Shown here one piece after another: positions 25,059 through 34,933 of a DNA stretch of 64,000 nt. The DNA is from Bacillus sp. KH172YL63 (GTDB lineage: Bacteria; Bacillota; Bacilli; Bacillales; Bacillaceae_B). The notes under the pieces were generated by a model. That model ran no database searches. It was not told the origin of the DNA and worked only from the letters and a program-made list of their open reading frames with translations. The stretch lies in NCBI RefSeq assembly GCF_011398925.1, contig NZ_AP022842.1, positions 794,001-858,000 on the forward strand. The letters are read 5' to 3'. A program made the translations under genes and the position numbers. The first letter of the stretch is position 1, and every line of letters starts with the position of its first letter.

Positions 25059-26501
25059 ATGAATGAGACATTTAAGGATTATCCATTAAGCAAGGACATT
25101 GTGAGGGCACTTTCAGGACTTGGCTATGATACGCCGACAGAAGTGCAGTCAAAGGTGATTCCACTTGCACTTGAGAAGAACGATCTTGTGGTCCGTTCAC
25201 AGACGGGAAGCGGGAAGACGGCATCTTTCGGCATCCCGATCTGTGAGCTTGTGTCATGGGAGGAGAATAAACCCCAGGCACTTGTACTGACACCCACACG
25301 TGAGCTTGCGGTACAGGTGAAAGAAGACATCACGAACATCGGAAGATTCAAGCGGATCAAAGCAGCCGCCGTGTACGGGAAATCTCCGTTCCATCGCCAA
25401 AAGCTTGAGCTGAAGCAGAAGAATCATGTTGTGGTTGGGACGCCTGGACGAGTTCTGGACCACATCGAAAAAGGGACATTCCCTCTTGATAAGGTTGAGT
25501 ATCTGATCATTGACGAAGCAGATGAGATGCTGAATATGGGCTTTATCGATCAGGTAGAGTCAATCATCGAGGAACTACCGACAGACCGGGTGACATTGAC
25601 ATTCTCTGCGACCCTGCCTGAAGATGTGGAAGCACTTTGTCACAAATATATGAAGGCACCTGTCCATATTGAAATCAAAGCGAAAGGTATCACAACCGAG
25701 AAAATCGACCACTCGCTGATACAAGCGAGAGAGGAAGATAAGCTTGCTTTGTTGAAGGACGTAACGACGGTTGAGAACCCTGACAGCTGCATCATTTTTT
25801 GCAGAACGAAGGAAAATGTAGACACCTTATGCGAAGAGCTGGACCGTTCCGGATATCCTGTGGATAAGATTCATGGCGGCATGATTCAGGAAGCACGCTT
25901 TGAAGTGATGGACGACTTCAAGCGGGGAGACTTCCGCTACCTGGTGGCAACCGATGTGGCAGCACGGGGCATCGATATTGAAAACATCACACACGTCATC
26001 AACTACGATATCCCGATGGAAAAGGAAAGCTATGTCCACCGGACCGGAAGAACCGGTCGTGCCGGACAGGCAGGGAAAGCCATCACTTTCTGCACACCAT
26101 ACGAAGAAAAATTCCTTGCAGAAATCGAAGCGTATATCGGATTTGAAATACCGATGATTGAAGCACCGTCTGCAGAAGCAGTATCCGATGCGAAAGCTGA
26201 CTTTGAGAGGAAATTGGACGAAGAACCTGATTTCAAAGCAGATAAAAGTGAAAACCTGAACCGGGACATCATGAAGCTCTACTTCAATGGTGGAAAGAAA
26301 AAGAAAATCCGCGCCGTCGATTTCGTCGGGACCATCGCGAAAATAGACGGAGTGACAGCAGAAGACATCGGCATCATCACGATCGAGCAAAACCTTTCAT
26401 ACGTAGAAATCCTCAACAGCAAAGGACCCATCGTCCTCGAGGAGATGAAACACACCACCGTGAAGGGGAAATTGTTGAAAGTTCATGAAGCGAGGAAATA
26501 A
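25059..26501 (+). CDS. dbpA: DEAD-box RNA helicase DbpA (YxiN)
   Basis: ATP-dependent RNA helicase that acts on 23S rRNA hairpin 92 during large-subunit assembly. The 480-aa protein has the Q-motif region ([26 protein letters not shown]), motif I GSGKT, PTRELA, TPGR, DEAD, SAT, the ARGIDIE helicase C motif and [10 protein letters not shown]. The C-terminal domain (about 405-480, [20 protein letters not shown] and [13 protein letters not shown]) is the DbpA RNA-binding domain that gives rRNA specificity. ATG 25059 follows GAGGG. Lies downstream of csp, a common partner in cold adaptation. Confidence 0.95.
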   Translation: MNETFKDYPLSKDIVRALSGLGYDTPTEVQSKVIPLALEKNDLVVRSQTGSGKTASFGIPICELVSWEENKPQALVLTPTRELAVQVKEDITNIGRFKRIKAAAVYGKSPFHRQKLELKQKNHVVVGTPGRVLDHIEKGTFPLDKVEYLIIDEADEMLNMGFIDQVESIIEELPTDRVTLTFSATLPEDVEALCHKYMKAPVHIEIKAKGITTEKIDHSLIQAREEDKLALLKDVTTVENPDSCIIFCRTKENVDTLCEELDRSGYPVDKIHGGMIQEARFEVMDDFKRGDFRYLVATDVAARGIDIENITHVINYDIPMEKESYVHRTGRTGRAGQAGKAITFCTPYEEKFLAEIEAYIGFEIPMIEAPSAEAVSDAKADFERKLDEEPDFKADKSENLNRDIMKLYFNGGKKKKIRAVDFVGTIAKIDGVTAEDIGIITIEQNLSYVEILNSKGPIVLEEMKHTTVKGKLLKVHEARK

Positions 26502-26513
26502 TGTTTTTGGGAA

Positions 26514-26546
26514 ATGCCTTCTCTTTTTAGGGAAGGTGTTTTTTTA
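26514..26546 (+). terminator. dbpA terminator (part of a duplicated block)
   Basis: GCCTTCTCT / GGGAAGGTG stem, then seven T. The same sequence GGAAATGCCTTCTCT...GGGAAGGTG recurs after the permease gene at 36686, at the head of a ~345-bp block shared by the two intergenic regions. Confidence 0.8.
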
Positions 26547-26736
26547 TTGGGGTTGGTGTTGTGGGTGAGAGTGACGGCTTTGCTGGTGGGGGATGTTTGA
26601 AATGGTGTGGAGAGATTGTTTTGAGGGAGGTTTTGGCAGTGGAAAGGTGGAATTTAGTGGGATGTTGATGAATTTTGTAAGGAGTGATGAGAATGAAGTG
26701 ATCTGTATGGTGGCTATAATGGCGTGAGGTTCAATT

Positions 26737-26850
26737 AACGACGAAATCCAGCATATAACGGCGAAATTTTCATTTTAACGGCGAAAAATCCGATATAACG
26801 GCGATTTCCTGATTTTATCGAGCGAAATCACTAATTTAACGGCGAAACGC
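26737..26850. repeat. AACGGCGAAA array, copy 1 (six units, 20-bp period)
   Basis: Units begin at 26737, 26757, 26777, 26797, 26817 and 26838; each opens AACGGCGAAA or a close variant (AACGACGAAA, ATCGAGCGAAA). The linkers alternate between CATAT/GATAT and ATTTT forms. The array lies in the 476-bp gap between dbpA and the convergent peptidase gene. The rest of the gap (26547-26736) is GT-rich and has no supported gene, but resembles 36723-36916 in places (CAGTGGAAAGGTGGAATT). Confidence 0.88.
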
Positions 26851-26931
26851 AAATTTCTCACACCCCTGCCCTTACAAAAGGGTCGCATGAATCAAACAGC
26901 CCCCAGCAAAGAACTACCTAAACACACGCAG

Positions 26932-26960
26932 AAGACCCTGAACTTATCCAGTTCAGGGCC
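26932..26960 (-). terminator. Hairpin after the peptidase gene
   Basis: On the minus strand CCCTGAACT, GGAT, AAGTTCAGGG; only a weak T-rich tail (TCTTCTG). Likely 3' end of the peptidase transcript. Confidence 0.6.
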
Positions 26961-26977
26961 ATTCAAATTACCTGTCA

Positions 26978-28216
26978 TCAATTCGTATGCAGTATCCCTT
27001 TATTCCCCAACACGCCTTCGACAGCGGCCCTGAAGTCTTCAACCGCTTTCTTTCTCCATTTCGCTTCTGATGGGTAGAACATTTCTTTATATCGCTCATG
27101 GACGATTTGTTCAGAGATGTTTCTGCTAGAGCCATTCCAGTACACTTGATTTTCATCAATTGTATTGTGGAGGGACTGGATTCCCGCGAGAGTGCCGTCC
27201 CCGAGTGTCCCGAATTCAAAAGTCGTCGAGTAGGCTTGTTTTTCCGGGGCAACCTTTTTAGCAAGCTGATGGAAGTATTCTGTATTATCTCCTTTGGTGA
27301 CATAGAAGCCTTCCGACTCTGGTGTGAAGACGAGCGGATATTGAAACGCTTTTTCAGCTTCTTTTTCCGTCATCGTTTCATTGCTTGAACTGAAGATGCT
27401 CATTTGATATTTCGGACCATAACCGGTATGGAGGTCGATATGGACAATGTTTTCATAGTCGCTCTTGAGCCAGTCTTCGTATAAGCCTTTTAAGATGATG
27501 GTACTCGGTTCATCCTGGGCGCCTCCATAGTAAACCCCTTCAGGATGAGAGTATTGACCGGTTAATAACGCCTGTTCAATTTTGTCCGTTCCTGAGCTTA
27601 AAGCGGTATAGCCCACACTTGAGTAGAATCCGATCTCTTCAAGTGTCATGTTCCCGTATTTTTCATCCCTTTGAAAGAAGTCTGCCAGGTCAATATAGTC
27701 TTTGTTGGAAGCAAGGTTGAATTCGTCCCAGTCTTCAATGAAGTTACGGTTCAGGTCGACATTTTCTTCGTTATATCTCCTTTCGTTTTTCATTCCCCAT
27801 GGGTTTACAGAGTGGACGAAAATGACTCCTGTTGTATCAGGATCAATGCTTTGAACATATTCGTTTTTAAAAACGTCCAGCATGGCGGAACCAACATAGC
27901 CCTCTATCCCGTGAACGCCGGTTGTGAAGATAAGTAAATTCTCTTTTTCTTGATTGGCTTCACTAGTCAGGACGTCGATGGCGAGCCCTGTGTCCCCAAC
28001 TGGGTATTCGTTCGAACGGGTATCTTTCCAAATTTTCCTGAGCTCTTCTTCATATGTGGAAAAACGGTTCTTTGATTCTTCGTAACTTCCAATATAATAG
28101 CCCGTTTCATCCTCTTTGTCCGGCTTTGCGAGTTGTAAGAGAGAATAAGGGATCACCCATTCAATCAATACGCCTATGATTCCCGCAATCATTAAAAAAC
28201 GAAGCGGTTTTTTCAC
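26978..28216 (-). CDS. Membrane-anchored M14-type peptidase, DUF2817
   Basis: 412 aa with an N-terminal signal anchor (FLMIAGIIGVLIEWVIPYSLL), so the catalytic part faces outside. The zinc-carboxypeptidase pattern of DUF2817 is visible: TTGVHGIEGYVGSAM (H-x-x-E zinc ligands), VHSVNPWGMKNERRYNEENVDLNRNF (Asn-Arg substrate clamp) and VHIDLHTGYGP (third zinc His). A conserved FEFGTLG near the end may hold the catalytic Glu. GTG start with GAGGGGG upstream. Probably trims cell-wall or extracellular peptides; substrate unknown. Convergent with dbpA. Confidence 0.85.
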   Translation of the reverse strand: MKKPLRFLMIAGIIGVLIEWVIPYSLLQLAKPDKEDETGYYIGSYEESKNRFSTYEEELRKIWKDTRSNEYPVGDTGLAIDVLTSEANQEKENLLIFTTGVHGIEGYVGSAMLDVFKNEYVQSIDPDTTGVIFVHSVNPWGMKNERRYNEENVDLNRNFIEDWDEFNLASNKDYIDLADFFQRDEKYGNMTLEEIGFYSSVGYTALSSGTDKIEQALLTGQYSHPEGVYYGGAQDEPSTIILKGLYEDWLKSDYENIVHIDLHTGYGPKYQMSIFSSSNETMTEKEAEKAFQYPLVFTPESEGFYVTKGDNTEYFHQLAKKVAPEKQAYSTTFEFGTLGDGTLAGIQSLHNTIDENQVYWNGSSRNISEQIVHERYKEMFYPSEAKWRKKAVEDFRAAVEGVLGNKGILHTN

Positions 28217-28354
28217 AATTCATTCCCCCTCTAAAATTCTGGTCTCTAGTATTATCGTAATACATCGAAAGTTATAAAGTTTATGTCGATAATTGTCTTG
28301 CGATGTATTAGAATAATATATACCAAAATTATCTATTATTGGAGGTCTTTTGTA

Positions 28355-29863
28355 GTGGAATCTTCTTTGCAGTTGCAAAATGAACAGAATGTGAACCGAA
28401 TTTTGTACAAGTTATTCACAATTGCAGCCTTGTTAATGCTCGCCAACAATATTTTGCAAATTGCATTATATGGTGTTCCGGATTTAACCGTCATCTTTTT
28501 CTTATATAACAGTTTATTCTTATTCTTTCTGTTACCTGTCCTATACTACAAATGGTCAGAAGCGAAAGATAAATTTAAATCAATGTCGACGTTCTCACTG
28601 CTTATCTTTGCGTTTATTCTTCATACTGATTCTTGGGTGAACGTTCCCTTTGTCTGGCTGATTCCCCTCGGGATCGGGGCTCTATATGCAGATTACAAAC
28701 TGATCAAGCTGACATTCTTCTGGACGATTCCATTATTGGTGCTTGCCCAGTTCATGCACTTATGGTTTGCCGAGCCGATGGTCATCGAATCGAGCCTGTA
28801 TCGTTCAATCATGACTTCTGTATACTATGGACTGCAATTCACGTTCATCGGGGTCATCTTTATGAACAGCACGAAGCGTTCGAATGATATGCTGAAGCAA
28901 AGTGAAATGCTGACAAAGGAAGTGAAGGCGATCCTTTCGAGTGTGGAAAATGCATCGAGCCAACTGCGGGATAATGTGTCAGATCTGAACCTCAATATCT
29001 CCGGCTCAACATCTGCCGTCCAACAAGTGGATGCATCCGTTCAGCAGATCAATCATGATAGTCATCTGTTTAGGGAAACCATCCATGAAACGGATCACAA
29101 TGTCCAAAATATGATTCAAAAGCTGGATGAAACAGCTCAAGAGGCAAGTATCGTCGAAACTTATACGTCAAAGGTGATCAGTGTAGCTGACACGAGCAAG
29201 AAAGCCTTATCCCAGTCAATCAAACAAATCGAACGGGTAAAGGACTCTTCATCCAAAAGCAAAGAAACCGTCCAGACCCTGGATCAAAAAATCAATGAAA
29301 TCAGCATGGTCTTAGCTTCCATCTATCAAATCGCCGAACAAACGAACCTGCTTGCACTCAACGCTGCAATTGAAGCGGCAAGGGCAGGGGAGCAAGGAAA
29401 AGGCTTTGCCGTTGTAGCAGGCGAAGTCCGGAAGCTCGCCGAAGAATCGAGCCGTTCTTCTTCCCTTATACAGGACCTATTAAAAGACGTGATGGATTCT
29501 AAAAACGAAGTGTTACGCACATTAGAGAATACCGATCACGTCATTGACGACAACGTATCGGCCATCGAGGAAACGACCGGTCATTTTGACGAACTGACCA
29601 GCTTGCAAGATGGAATGAAAACGAAACTGTTCGGCATTATTTCTTCCATCGAGTCTTTATCCACAGACAGCAAGAGATTGACAGAATCAATGTCCACACT
29701 GAAATACAAACATATGACCAACGATCAAAACATTTCTGAAATCGCCTCAGCCATCGAGCAGGTATCAGCGACATTCCAGGAAATCGGAGCCACAGTGGAA
29801 AACGTCCACCAGAGGGCAGAGCACTTAAATGAGCTGAAAGTGACAAGTGAAAAATCTTTTTGA
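28355..29863 (+). CDS. Methyl-accepting chemotaxis-like protein with six-TM sensor
   Basis: 502-aa transducer. About 150 N-terminal residues form roughly six hydrophobic helices ([19 protein letters not shown] to [13 protein letters not shown]) with no large outside domain, so it senses membrane-embedded or intracellular signals. The cytoplasmic coiled coil carries the conserved signalling hairpin [40 protein letters not shown], which docks CheA/CheW. No HAMP domain is evident. GTG 28355 has TTGGAGG nine bases upstream; the frame runs back to 28283. Confidence 0.9.
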   Translation: MESSLQLQNEQNVNRILYKLFTIAALLMLANNILQIALYGVPDLTVIFFLYNSLFLFFLLPVLYYKWSEAKDKFKSMSTFSLLIFAFILHTDSWVNVPFVWLIPLGIGALYADYKLIKLTFFWTIPLLVLAQFMHLWFAEPMVIESSLYRSIMTSVYYGLQFTFIGVIFMNSTKRSNDMLKQSEMLTKEVKAILSSVENASSQLRDNVSDLNLNISGSTSAVQQVDASVQQINHDSHLFRETIHETDHNVQNMIQKLDETAQEASIVETYTSKVISVADTSKKALSQSIKQIERVKDSSSKSKETVQTLDQKINEISMVLASIYQIAEQTNLLALNAAIEAARAGEQGKGFAVVAGEVRKLAEESSRSSSLIQDLLKDVMDSKNEVLRTLENTDHVIDDNVSAIEETTGHFDELTSLQDGMKTKLFGIISSIESLSTDSKRLTESMSTLKYKHMTNDQNISEIASAIEQVSATFQEIGATVENVHQRAEHLNELKVTSEKSF

Positions 29864-29867
29864 TGAG

Positions 29868-29902
29868 AAAAACAGCGGATCGATGTGGATTCGCTGTTTT
29901 TT
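29868..29902 (+). terminator. Terminator of the chemoreceptor gene
   Basis: AAAAACAGCGGATC / GGATTCGCTGTTTTTT hairpin. Confidence 0.85.
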
Positions 29903-29987
29903 CGTGGATTTTCACACGAGGATTGGGCTGGGAATAGCGCATGGGGATCGACTGTTTAAAGAGAGTAATGGAGGTGGAAGTTCATTT

Positions 29988-30060
29988 ATCGGCGAAACGC
30001 AGCATATAACGGCGAAATCCTGATTTTATCCAGCGAAATCACAGATTTAACGGCGAAACG
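29988..30060. repeat. AACGGCGAAA array, copy 2 (four units)
   Basis: Units at 29988, 30008, 30028 and 30049 with the same 20/20/21 spacing and linker order as units 1 and 4-6 of the other copies, so two units are missing. The rest of the gap between the chemoreceptor and lacI genes (29903-29987 and 30061-30161) has no gene. Confidence 0.87.
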
Positions 30061-30161
30061 CAAATTTCATAAACCCCGTCTCGCGAACAAAAGAAAGGGC
30101 CTCTTATCTAAGCAACTCGCCCCTTCCGCAATCCTACAATTAAAGTTTTCTGAATATAATG

Positions 30162-30219
30162 TTGTAATCGTTTTCAACTTGTTGTATCATTCTTTTTAAG
30201 GAAATCCGAAACGTTTTGG
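30162..30219 (+). promoter_or_regulatory. lacI promoter with CcpA cre box and autoregulatory operator
   Basis: TTGTAA (30162-30167), 17 bases, TATCAT (30185-30190). TGTAATCGTTTTCA at 30164-30177 fits the CcpA cre consensus and overlaps the -35 and spacer. CCGAAACGTTTTGG at 30206-30219 lies between the promoter and the start codon and matches the two operators before the next gene. Confidence 0.78.
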
Positions 30220-30231
30220 GAGATGTGCAAG

Positions 30232-31248
30232 TTGACAACGATTAAAGATATTGCAAGAGTTGCCGGTGTATCCGTTACGACGGTGTCAAGGGCATTGAAT
30301 GGTTATTCTGATGTAAATGAAGACACAAGGAAGAAGATCAGCCAGGTGGCAAAAGACTTGAATTATAGTCCGAATTCGATTGCCCGGAGCCTGGTGATGA
30401 AGAGGTCCAAAACGATTGGTCTGCTGGTTTCCGGATTCACGAAGGAAAGTGTGAAGGATAATTTCATCGTAGAGGTGATGGCGGGGATTAATGATTTCCT
30501 TTCCGGTTCTGATTATGACCTCGTGTTGTTCAACACAAATTCATCCAAGCAGCGGGAAAAGACGTACACTCAGCTTTGTAAAGAGCGCAGGGTGGATGGG
30601 GTGATCATTCAAGGGATCAGAACGGATGATCCTTATTTACAAGAGGTGGTTGAAAGCGATATCCCATGTGTGTTGATTGATATTCCTCTAGAATCTGAGA
30701 ATGTCAGTCATGTGACGACGGATAATGCAATGGGGGCAGAAAGGGCGGTCGAGCATTTAATCCGGAATGGTCATACCAAGATTGGCATGATCAATGGTCA
30801 TGAATATGCCTTTGTCAGCCAGCAGCGTCTGGAAGGGTTTAAAAAAGCGTTAAGGGAAGCACAGTTGGTGATAAATCCTGACTACATTGTGAATGGAGAG
30901 TTCACAGAAGAAAGCGGCAAAGATGAAGCACGGGCTTTGCTCTCTGCCCATCCAGAGATTACGGCCTTATTTTGTGCGAGTGATCTTATGGCGATTGGTG
31001 CGATGAGTGCAGCCAAAGAGATGAATTTACACATTCCAGATCAGCTGTCGGTCATCGGTTATGATGATATCTTGCTGGCTTCCTATGTAAGCCCGGCACT
31101 CACCACGATTCAGCAAAATAAGTTTGCGCTCGGCTTTGAAGGAGCGAGATTATTACTGGACTTATTATCAAACGCTCCTAAATCCCACAGGATGATATTG
31201 GAAACGCAGTTGATTGAAAGAGAAAGCACGAAACATATAGAGAAATAA
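30232..31248 (+). CDS. LacI-family regulator of the debranching-enzyme/ABC locus
   Basis: 338-aa repressor: N-terminal LacI HTH (TTIKDIARVAGVSVTTVSRALNGYSDVNEDTRKKI) with hinge YSPNSIARSL, then a periplasmic-binding-protein-like sugar domain ending in TTIQQNKFALGFEGARLLLDLL. TTG 30232 is preferred, with GGGAG nine bases upstream; an ATG at 30223 overlaps that site. Three CCGAAACGTTTTGG sites (30206, 31297 and the inverted 31328) suggest autoregulation and control of the genes to 36.7 kb. Confidence 0.9.
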   Translation: MTTIKDIARVAGVSVTTVSRALNGYSDVNEDTRKKISQVAKDLNYSPNSIARSLVMKRSKTIGLLVSGFTKESVKDNFIVEVMAGINDFLSGSDYDLVLFNTNSSKQREKTYTQLCKERRVDGVIIQGIRTDDPYLQEVVESDIPCVLIDIPLESENVSHVTTDNAMGAERAVEHLIRNGHTKIGMINGHEYAFVSQQRLEGFKKALREAQLVINPDYIVNGEFTEESGKDEARALLSAHPEITALFCASDLMAIGAMSAAKEMNLHIPDQLSVIGYDDILLASYVSPALTTIQQNKFALGFEGARLLLDLLSNAPKSHRMILETQLIERESTKHIEK

Positions 31249-31290
31249 AGGTTGGTGGATTGACAAATGTTAGCCAACTTTTATTTTTAA
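31247..31290 (+). promoter_or_regulatory. Overlapping lacI terminator and promoter for the downstream operon
   Basis: AAAGGTTGG pairs with CCAACTTTT followed by ATTTTT, a terminator. Within the loop lies TTGACA (31260-31265), with a TATTTT 16 bases further, a plausible promoter for the next gene. Confidence 0.55.
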
Positions 31291-31296
31291 AAGAAT

Positions 31297-31341
31297 CCGA
31301 AACGTTTTGGAATTTTTTGACAGTTTTCCAAAACGTTTCGG
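31297..31341 (+). promoter_or_regulatory. Pair of inverted LacI operators
   Basis: CCGAAACGTTTTGG (31297-31310) and its exact reverse complement CCAAAACGTTTCGG (31328-31341), with centres 31 bases apart, about three helical turns, which would allow side-by-side binding on one face. Confidence 0.82.
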
Positions 31342-31367
31342 AAAAAGAATGGCAGGAGGATCAGCGG

Positions 31368-33476
31368 ATGAACTACAGGGTGATTAAAGAAAATAACTTA
31401 TTTCTTCTTACTGATGAACAGGGGGATATTTTATCAGAACACAGCTACGGACTTGGATTATATAAGAATGATACGAGGTACCTGAGTAAATTGAATGTCC
31501 GCATCAACCAGGATAAGCCTATTCTTTTGCACTCGGATGGGTCAGAGAACTATATGTCTACGATTCTATCAACAAATCCTCATCAGGAAGAGGATGGTGA
31601 ACTCATTCTTTGGCGGGAGTCTGTGGAAATTGAGCGTAAGCGTTTTATATATGATGATGTCCTATATGAAACGATGACAGCGAAGAACTACTATCCAAAA
31701 CCAGTTCGCTTTGATCTGAACATTATAGTCGATGCAGACTTTAACGATATGTTCATCGTCCGCGGTTTCCAAACAGGGAAGGTTGGAAAGAGGACTGGTC
31801 AGAAAGTGAAAGGGAGGTCGCTGACATTCCTTTATGAAGGAGCTGACGGGATTGACCGGTCGACACACATCCAGTGGGATACCGATGAAAAGACGGTAAA
31901 TGAAAACGGAGAGATTACCTTCCAGGTCGAGCTGCAACATGGGGAAGAAAAGAGTATCACGTTGATGATTATGCCGATTGAAAATGGAGCGGGCAGGGAT
32001 GATATTTTACCTGTCGATGAGGCTCTGCAGAAATTGAAAGCTTCCTATAAAGAATGGTCGACTGGTTTAACCAAGGTTGAAACAGATTATCAACCGCTTC
32101 AACGGCTGGTGGATAGAGGGTTATCGGATCTCAGGGTATTGTTGACTGATATGGGATACGGCAAATTCCCGGTAGCCGGCTTGCCGTGGTTCGGTGTCCC
32201 GTTTGGAAGGGATAGTCTGATCGCTGCACTGCAAATGATTGCCTTCCAGCCTGAAGTTGCAAAAGGAACACTGTTCACCATGGCCAGTCAGCAGGGGACG
32301 AAGGTAGATCCCTGGAGGGACGAACAGCCAGGCAAGATCATGCACGAAATCAGGTACGGGGAATTGGCGAATACAAATCAAATCCCGTTTACACCTTACT
32401 ATGGAACCATAGATGCCACTCCATTATTCCTTGTCCTTTTAACTGAATATGTGAAATGGACGGGTGACTTGGATACATTCCATAAATTAGAAGATCATGT
32501 GGATAGAGCGCTCCAGTGGATTGATCAATACGGCGACCGTGATGGGGATTTATTCGTAGAGTATCATCAGGAATCGTCTAAGGGAATTGCCAATCAGGGA
32601 TGGAAGGATTCTGGGGATTCCATCGTGCATCGTAACGGTGATTACGCAGACACTCCGATCGCTCTCGTGGAAGTACAAGGCTATGTCTATCAAGCGAAAA
32701 TGGACCTTGCTTCCCTCTATGGTGCAATTGGAGACAGAGAAAAGTCTTCAAGATTAGAGGGTGAGGCAAAAAGGCTCCAAGAACGATTTGAGCAGGAGTT
32801 TTGGATGGAGGATTGCGAATTCTATGCGATTGCACTAGATCAGAAGAAAGAAAAAGTCGGCACGATCACATCGAATCCCGGGCATGTATTATATTCAGGC
32901 ATGATGTCTGATGAACGGGCGAAGAAAGTGAGTCAGACACTGACGGATGATCGCATGTTTTCGGGGTATGGCATCCGTACAATGGGGAAAGGCGAGGCAG
33001 GCTATAATCCGATGAGTTATCACGACGGGAGTATCTGGCCCCATGATAATAGCATGACACTTCTCGGTTTAAGCAAATTAGGATTTACCAGGGAAGCGGG
33101 GAAAGTGATGAGCGGTCTGATCGATGCTTCCCGTCACTTCGAATATGACCGCCTGCCCGAATTGTTCTGCGGGTATGATGCTGCGATTGGGAAAGTCGTC
33201 AAGTATCCGGTCGCATGTTCTCCTCAAGCCTGGGCAGCCGGTACCCCGCTTGTGTTTATTCAATCACTACTCGGGCTTTTCCCTGACAGCCTGGCAAAAG
33301 AAATTCACTTGAATCCGACCTTGCTGGATGAAATGGACACCCTGACTGTCCATAACATCACGATCGGTGAAGGGGTGCTGTCACTGTCGTTGACCCGGCA
33401 TGGGGAAAAAGTGGAGACGAACATTCTGGAGAACTCCACTGGTTATCGCATTGTAAAAGAAAAAGAAACGGTGTAG
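31368..33476 (+). CDS. Amylo-alpha-1,6-glucosidase / glycogen-debranching-type glycosidase
   Basis: 702-aa cytoplasmic glycosidase (no signal peptide). The N-terminal beta domain (NNLFLLTDEQGDILSEHSYGLGLYKNDTRYLSKL) is the GDE_N-like module; the C-terminal (alpha/alpha)6 barrel has VAGLPWFGVPFGRDSLIAALQM, YYGTIDATPLFLVLLTEYVKWTGD, DGDLFVEYHQESSKGIANQGWKDSGDS and YHDGSIWPHDNSM, the pattern of amylo-1,6-glucosidases. ATG 31368 has AGGAGG upstream; the open frame from 31260 covers the operators. With the ABC transporter that follows, it probably hydrolyses an imported alpha-glucoside or related oligosaccharide; the exact substrate is unknown. Confidence 0.85.
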   Translation: MNYRVIKENNLFLLTDEQGDILSEHSYGLGLYKNDTRYLSKLNVRINQDKPILLHSDGSENYMSTILSTNPHQEEDGELILWRESVEIERKRFIYDDVLYETMTAKNYYPKPVRFDLNIIVDADFNDMFIVRGFQTGKVGKRTGQKVKGRSLTFLYEGADGIDRSTHIQWDTDEKTVNENGEITFQVELQHGEEKSITLMIMPIENGAGRDDILPVDEALQKLKASYKEWSTGLTKVETDYQPLQRLVDRGLSDLRVLLTDMGYGKFPVAGLPWFGVPFGRDSLIAALQMIAFQPEVAKGTLFTMASQQGTKVDPWRDEQPGKIMHEIRYGELANTNQIPFTPYYGTIDATPLFLVLLTEYVKWTGDLDTFHKLEDHVDRALQWIDQYGDRDGDLFVEYHQESSKGIANQGWKDSGDSIVHRNGDYADTPIALVEVQGYVYQAKMDLASLYGAIGDREKSSRLEGEAKRLQERFEQEFWMEDCEFYAIALDQKKEKVGTITSNPGHVLYSGMMSDERAKKVSQTLTDDRMFSGYGIRTMGKGEAGYNPMSYHDGSIWPHDNSMTLLGLSKLGFTREAGKVMSGLIDASRHFEYDRLPELFCGYDAAIGKVVKYPVACSPQAWAAGTPLVFIQSLLGLFPDSLAKEIHLNPTLLDEMDTLTVHNITIGEGVLSLSLTRHGEKVETNILENSTGYRIVKEKETV

Positions 33477-33525
33477 TCACATTTGGAAAACTTATTTCCA
33501 ATGTAAATAAATCTAAAGGGGTTGT

Positions 33526-34785
33526 ATGAAGATGGCGAAAAAGAAGTGGATGGCGAGTTTGGGCATTACGACGATGCTGGTGGGGACCGTTTTGGCAGGA
33601 TGCGGTGGATCAGATGAAAAGGCGAGTTCAGGAGATGGCGGCAATGACGAAAAAGTGGAGGTCACGCTTGCCGGATGGGGTGGAAACCCTTCTGAGCAAA
33701 AATTGCTAAAACAGACGCTTGCTGACTTTGAAGAGAAGCATCCAAATATCCATGTCAAGCATGAAGTCATTTCAGAGCAGTATATGGATGTTTTGAAAAC
33801 GAGGCTCATCGGCGGCGAAGGTCCTGACGTTTTTTATCTGGATGCACTGGAAGCACCTGCCCTGATAGATACTGGTGTAGTAGAACCACTGGATGATTAT
33901 GTGGCAGAAGACTTTGATGTTGACGACTTCGAGAAACCGATGCTTGAAGCCTTTCAGGTTGATGGAAAGACATATGGCTTCCCTAAAGATTACTCAACCC
34001 TGGCTTTATTCTACAATAAAAAAATGTTTGAAGAAGCAGGCGTAGAGGTCCCTGCCACATGGGATGAGCTACGCGAAGTGTCTAAAGCGTTGACGAAAGA
34101 CGGGGTGTATGGATTTGGTGTCGCTCCGGAGCTTGCCCGTCTTTACCACATCGCACAAGCTGCCGGCGGAGAAGTCGTGAAAGATGATCAGGCAAACTTT
34201 GCTTCAGATAAAGTCGTTGAGGCCCTTCAGCCGATTGTCGATCAGCACAACAAAGATAAAACCTCTGCACAGGCATCAGAAGTGGGTGCGAACTGGGGAG
34301 GCGAAATGTTTGGGCAAGGGAAAGCTGCCATGGTCATTGAAGGAAACTGGGCGATTCCATTCTTGAAGGACACATTCCCGGAAATCGAATACGGCACGGC
34401 TGAATTGCCTACCGTTAATGGGAAGAAAGGGACAATGGCTTATACAGTTGGATATGTGATGAATGCTGCTTCTGAGAAGAAAGAAGCGTCATGGGAGCTG
34501 ATTTCTTATCTGACAGGGAAAGAAGGGATGGAAACATGGACATCTAAAGGCTTTGCCCTGCCAACCCGCAAATCGGTTGCTGAAAAGTTAGGATACGATC
34601 AGGATGAACTGCGCGGTGCACTTGTCGCCGGTGCACCATATGCAACGGTGTGGTCAGAAGGGAAAAATCTTCCGATCATCATGAACAATTTCAATAACCA
34701 ATTCATAGCGGCATTCCTCGGTGACCGACCGTTGGATGAAGCATTGAAAGAAGCACAGGAGCAAGCGAATAGCGAAGTGCAATAA
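33526..34785 (+). CDS. Sugar ABC transporter substrate-binding lipoprotein
   Basis: 419-aa extracellular solute-binding protein, MalE/family 1. Lipobox LAGC after MKMAKKKWMASLGITTMLVGTV. The mature part shows the cluster-B layout: VTLAGWGGNPSEQKLLKQTLADFEEKHPNI, GPDVFYLDALEAPALIDTG, YGFPKDYSTLALFYNKKMFEEAG and a conserved Trp-rich C-lobe (GTMAYTVGYVMNAASEKKEASWELISYL). Either ATG 33526 or 33532 fits AAAGGGG. A TTGGAAA/TTTCCAA dyad lies just upstream (33484-33501). Expected to deliver the oligosaccharide to the two permeases below. Confidence 0.92.
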   Translation: MKMAKKKWMASLGITTMLVGTVLAGCGGSDEKASSGDGGNDEKVEVTLAGWGGNPSEQKLLKQTLADFEEKHPNIHVKHEVISEQYMDVLKTRLIGGEGPDVFYLDALEAPALIDTGVVEPLDDYVAEDFDVDDFEKPMLEAFQVDGKTYGFPKDYSTLALFYNKKMFEEAGVEVPATWDELREVSKALTKDGVYGFGVAPELARLYHIAQAAGGEVVKDDQANFASDKVVEALQPIVDQHNKDKTSAQASEVGANWGGEMFGQGKAAMVIEGNWAIPFLKDTFPEIEYGTAELPTVNGKKGTMAYTVGYVMNAASEKKEASWELISYLTGKEGMETWTSKGFALPTRKSVAEKLGYDQDELRGALVAGAPYATVWSEGKNLPIIMNNFNNQFIAAFLGDRPLDEALKEAQEQANSEVQ

Positions 34786-34792
34786 TGTAGTC

Positions 34793-34835
34793 AACTTTGT
34801 ACCTGACACGAGAAAAGGTGTCAGGTACAAAGTTA
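34793..34835. repeat. Second palindrome family: CTTTGTACCTGACAC element
   Basis: AACTTTGTACCTGACAC and its complement, GTGTCAGGTACAAAGTT, form perfect 17-base arms around an 8-base loop. No T run follows, so it is not a simple terminator. Elements of this GTGTCAGGTAC type recur in many Bacillus genomes (from memory); only one copy is seen here. Confidence 0.75.
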
Positions 34836-34842
34836 CCATTGG

Positions 34843-34896
34843 CTGTATTCTTTCTTTTGAGGTCCCGGCACGTGGACCTCGGCAGAAAGAATACAG
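34843..34896 (+). promoter_or_regulatory. Long intercistronic hairpin between binding-protein and permease genes
   Basis: CTGTATTCTTTCT pairs with AGAAAGAATACAG (13 bp), and inside it GAGGTCC with GGACCTC (7 bp). No T tract. Such a structure would protect the upstream mRNA and lower permease expression relative to the binding protein. Confidence 0.75.
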
Positions 34897-34933
34897 AGAA
34901 TCGCTCAGGATTTCAGACAGTTAGAAGGTAGGG

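Noticed and set aside
25827..26390. 187-aa minus-strand frame opposite dbpA
   Set aside because: Composition and cysteine-rich nonsense content are typical of a shadow frame; dbpA is certain on the other strand.
34793..34835. Palindrome after the binding-protein gene as a plain terminator
   Set aside because: There is no T tract and the arms match a GTGTCAGGTAC repeat type; a separate hairpin follows.
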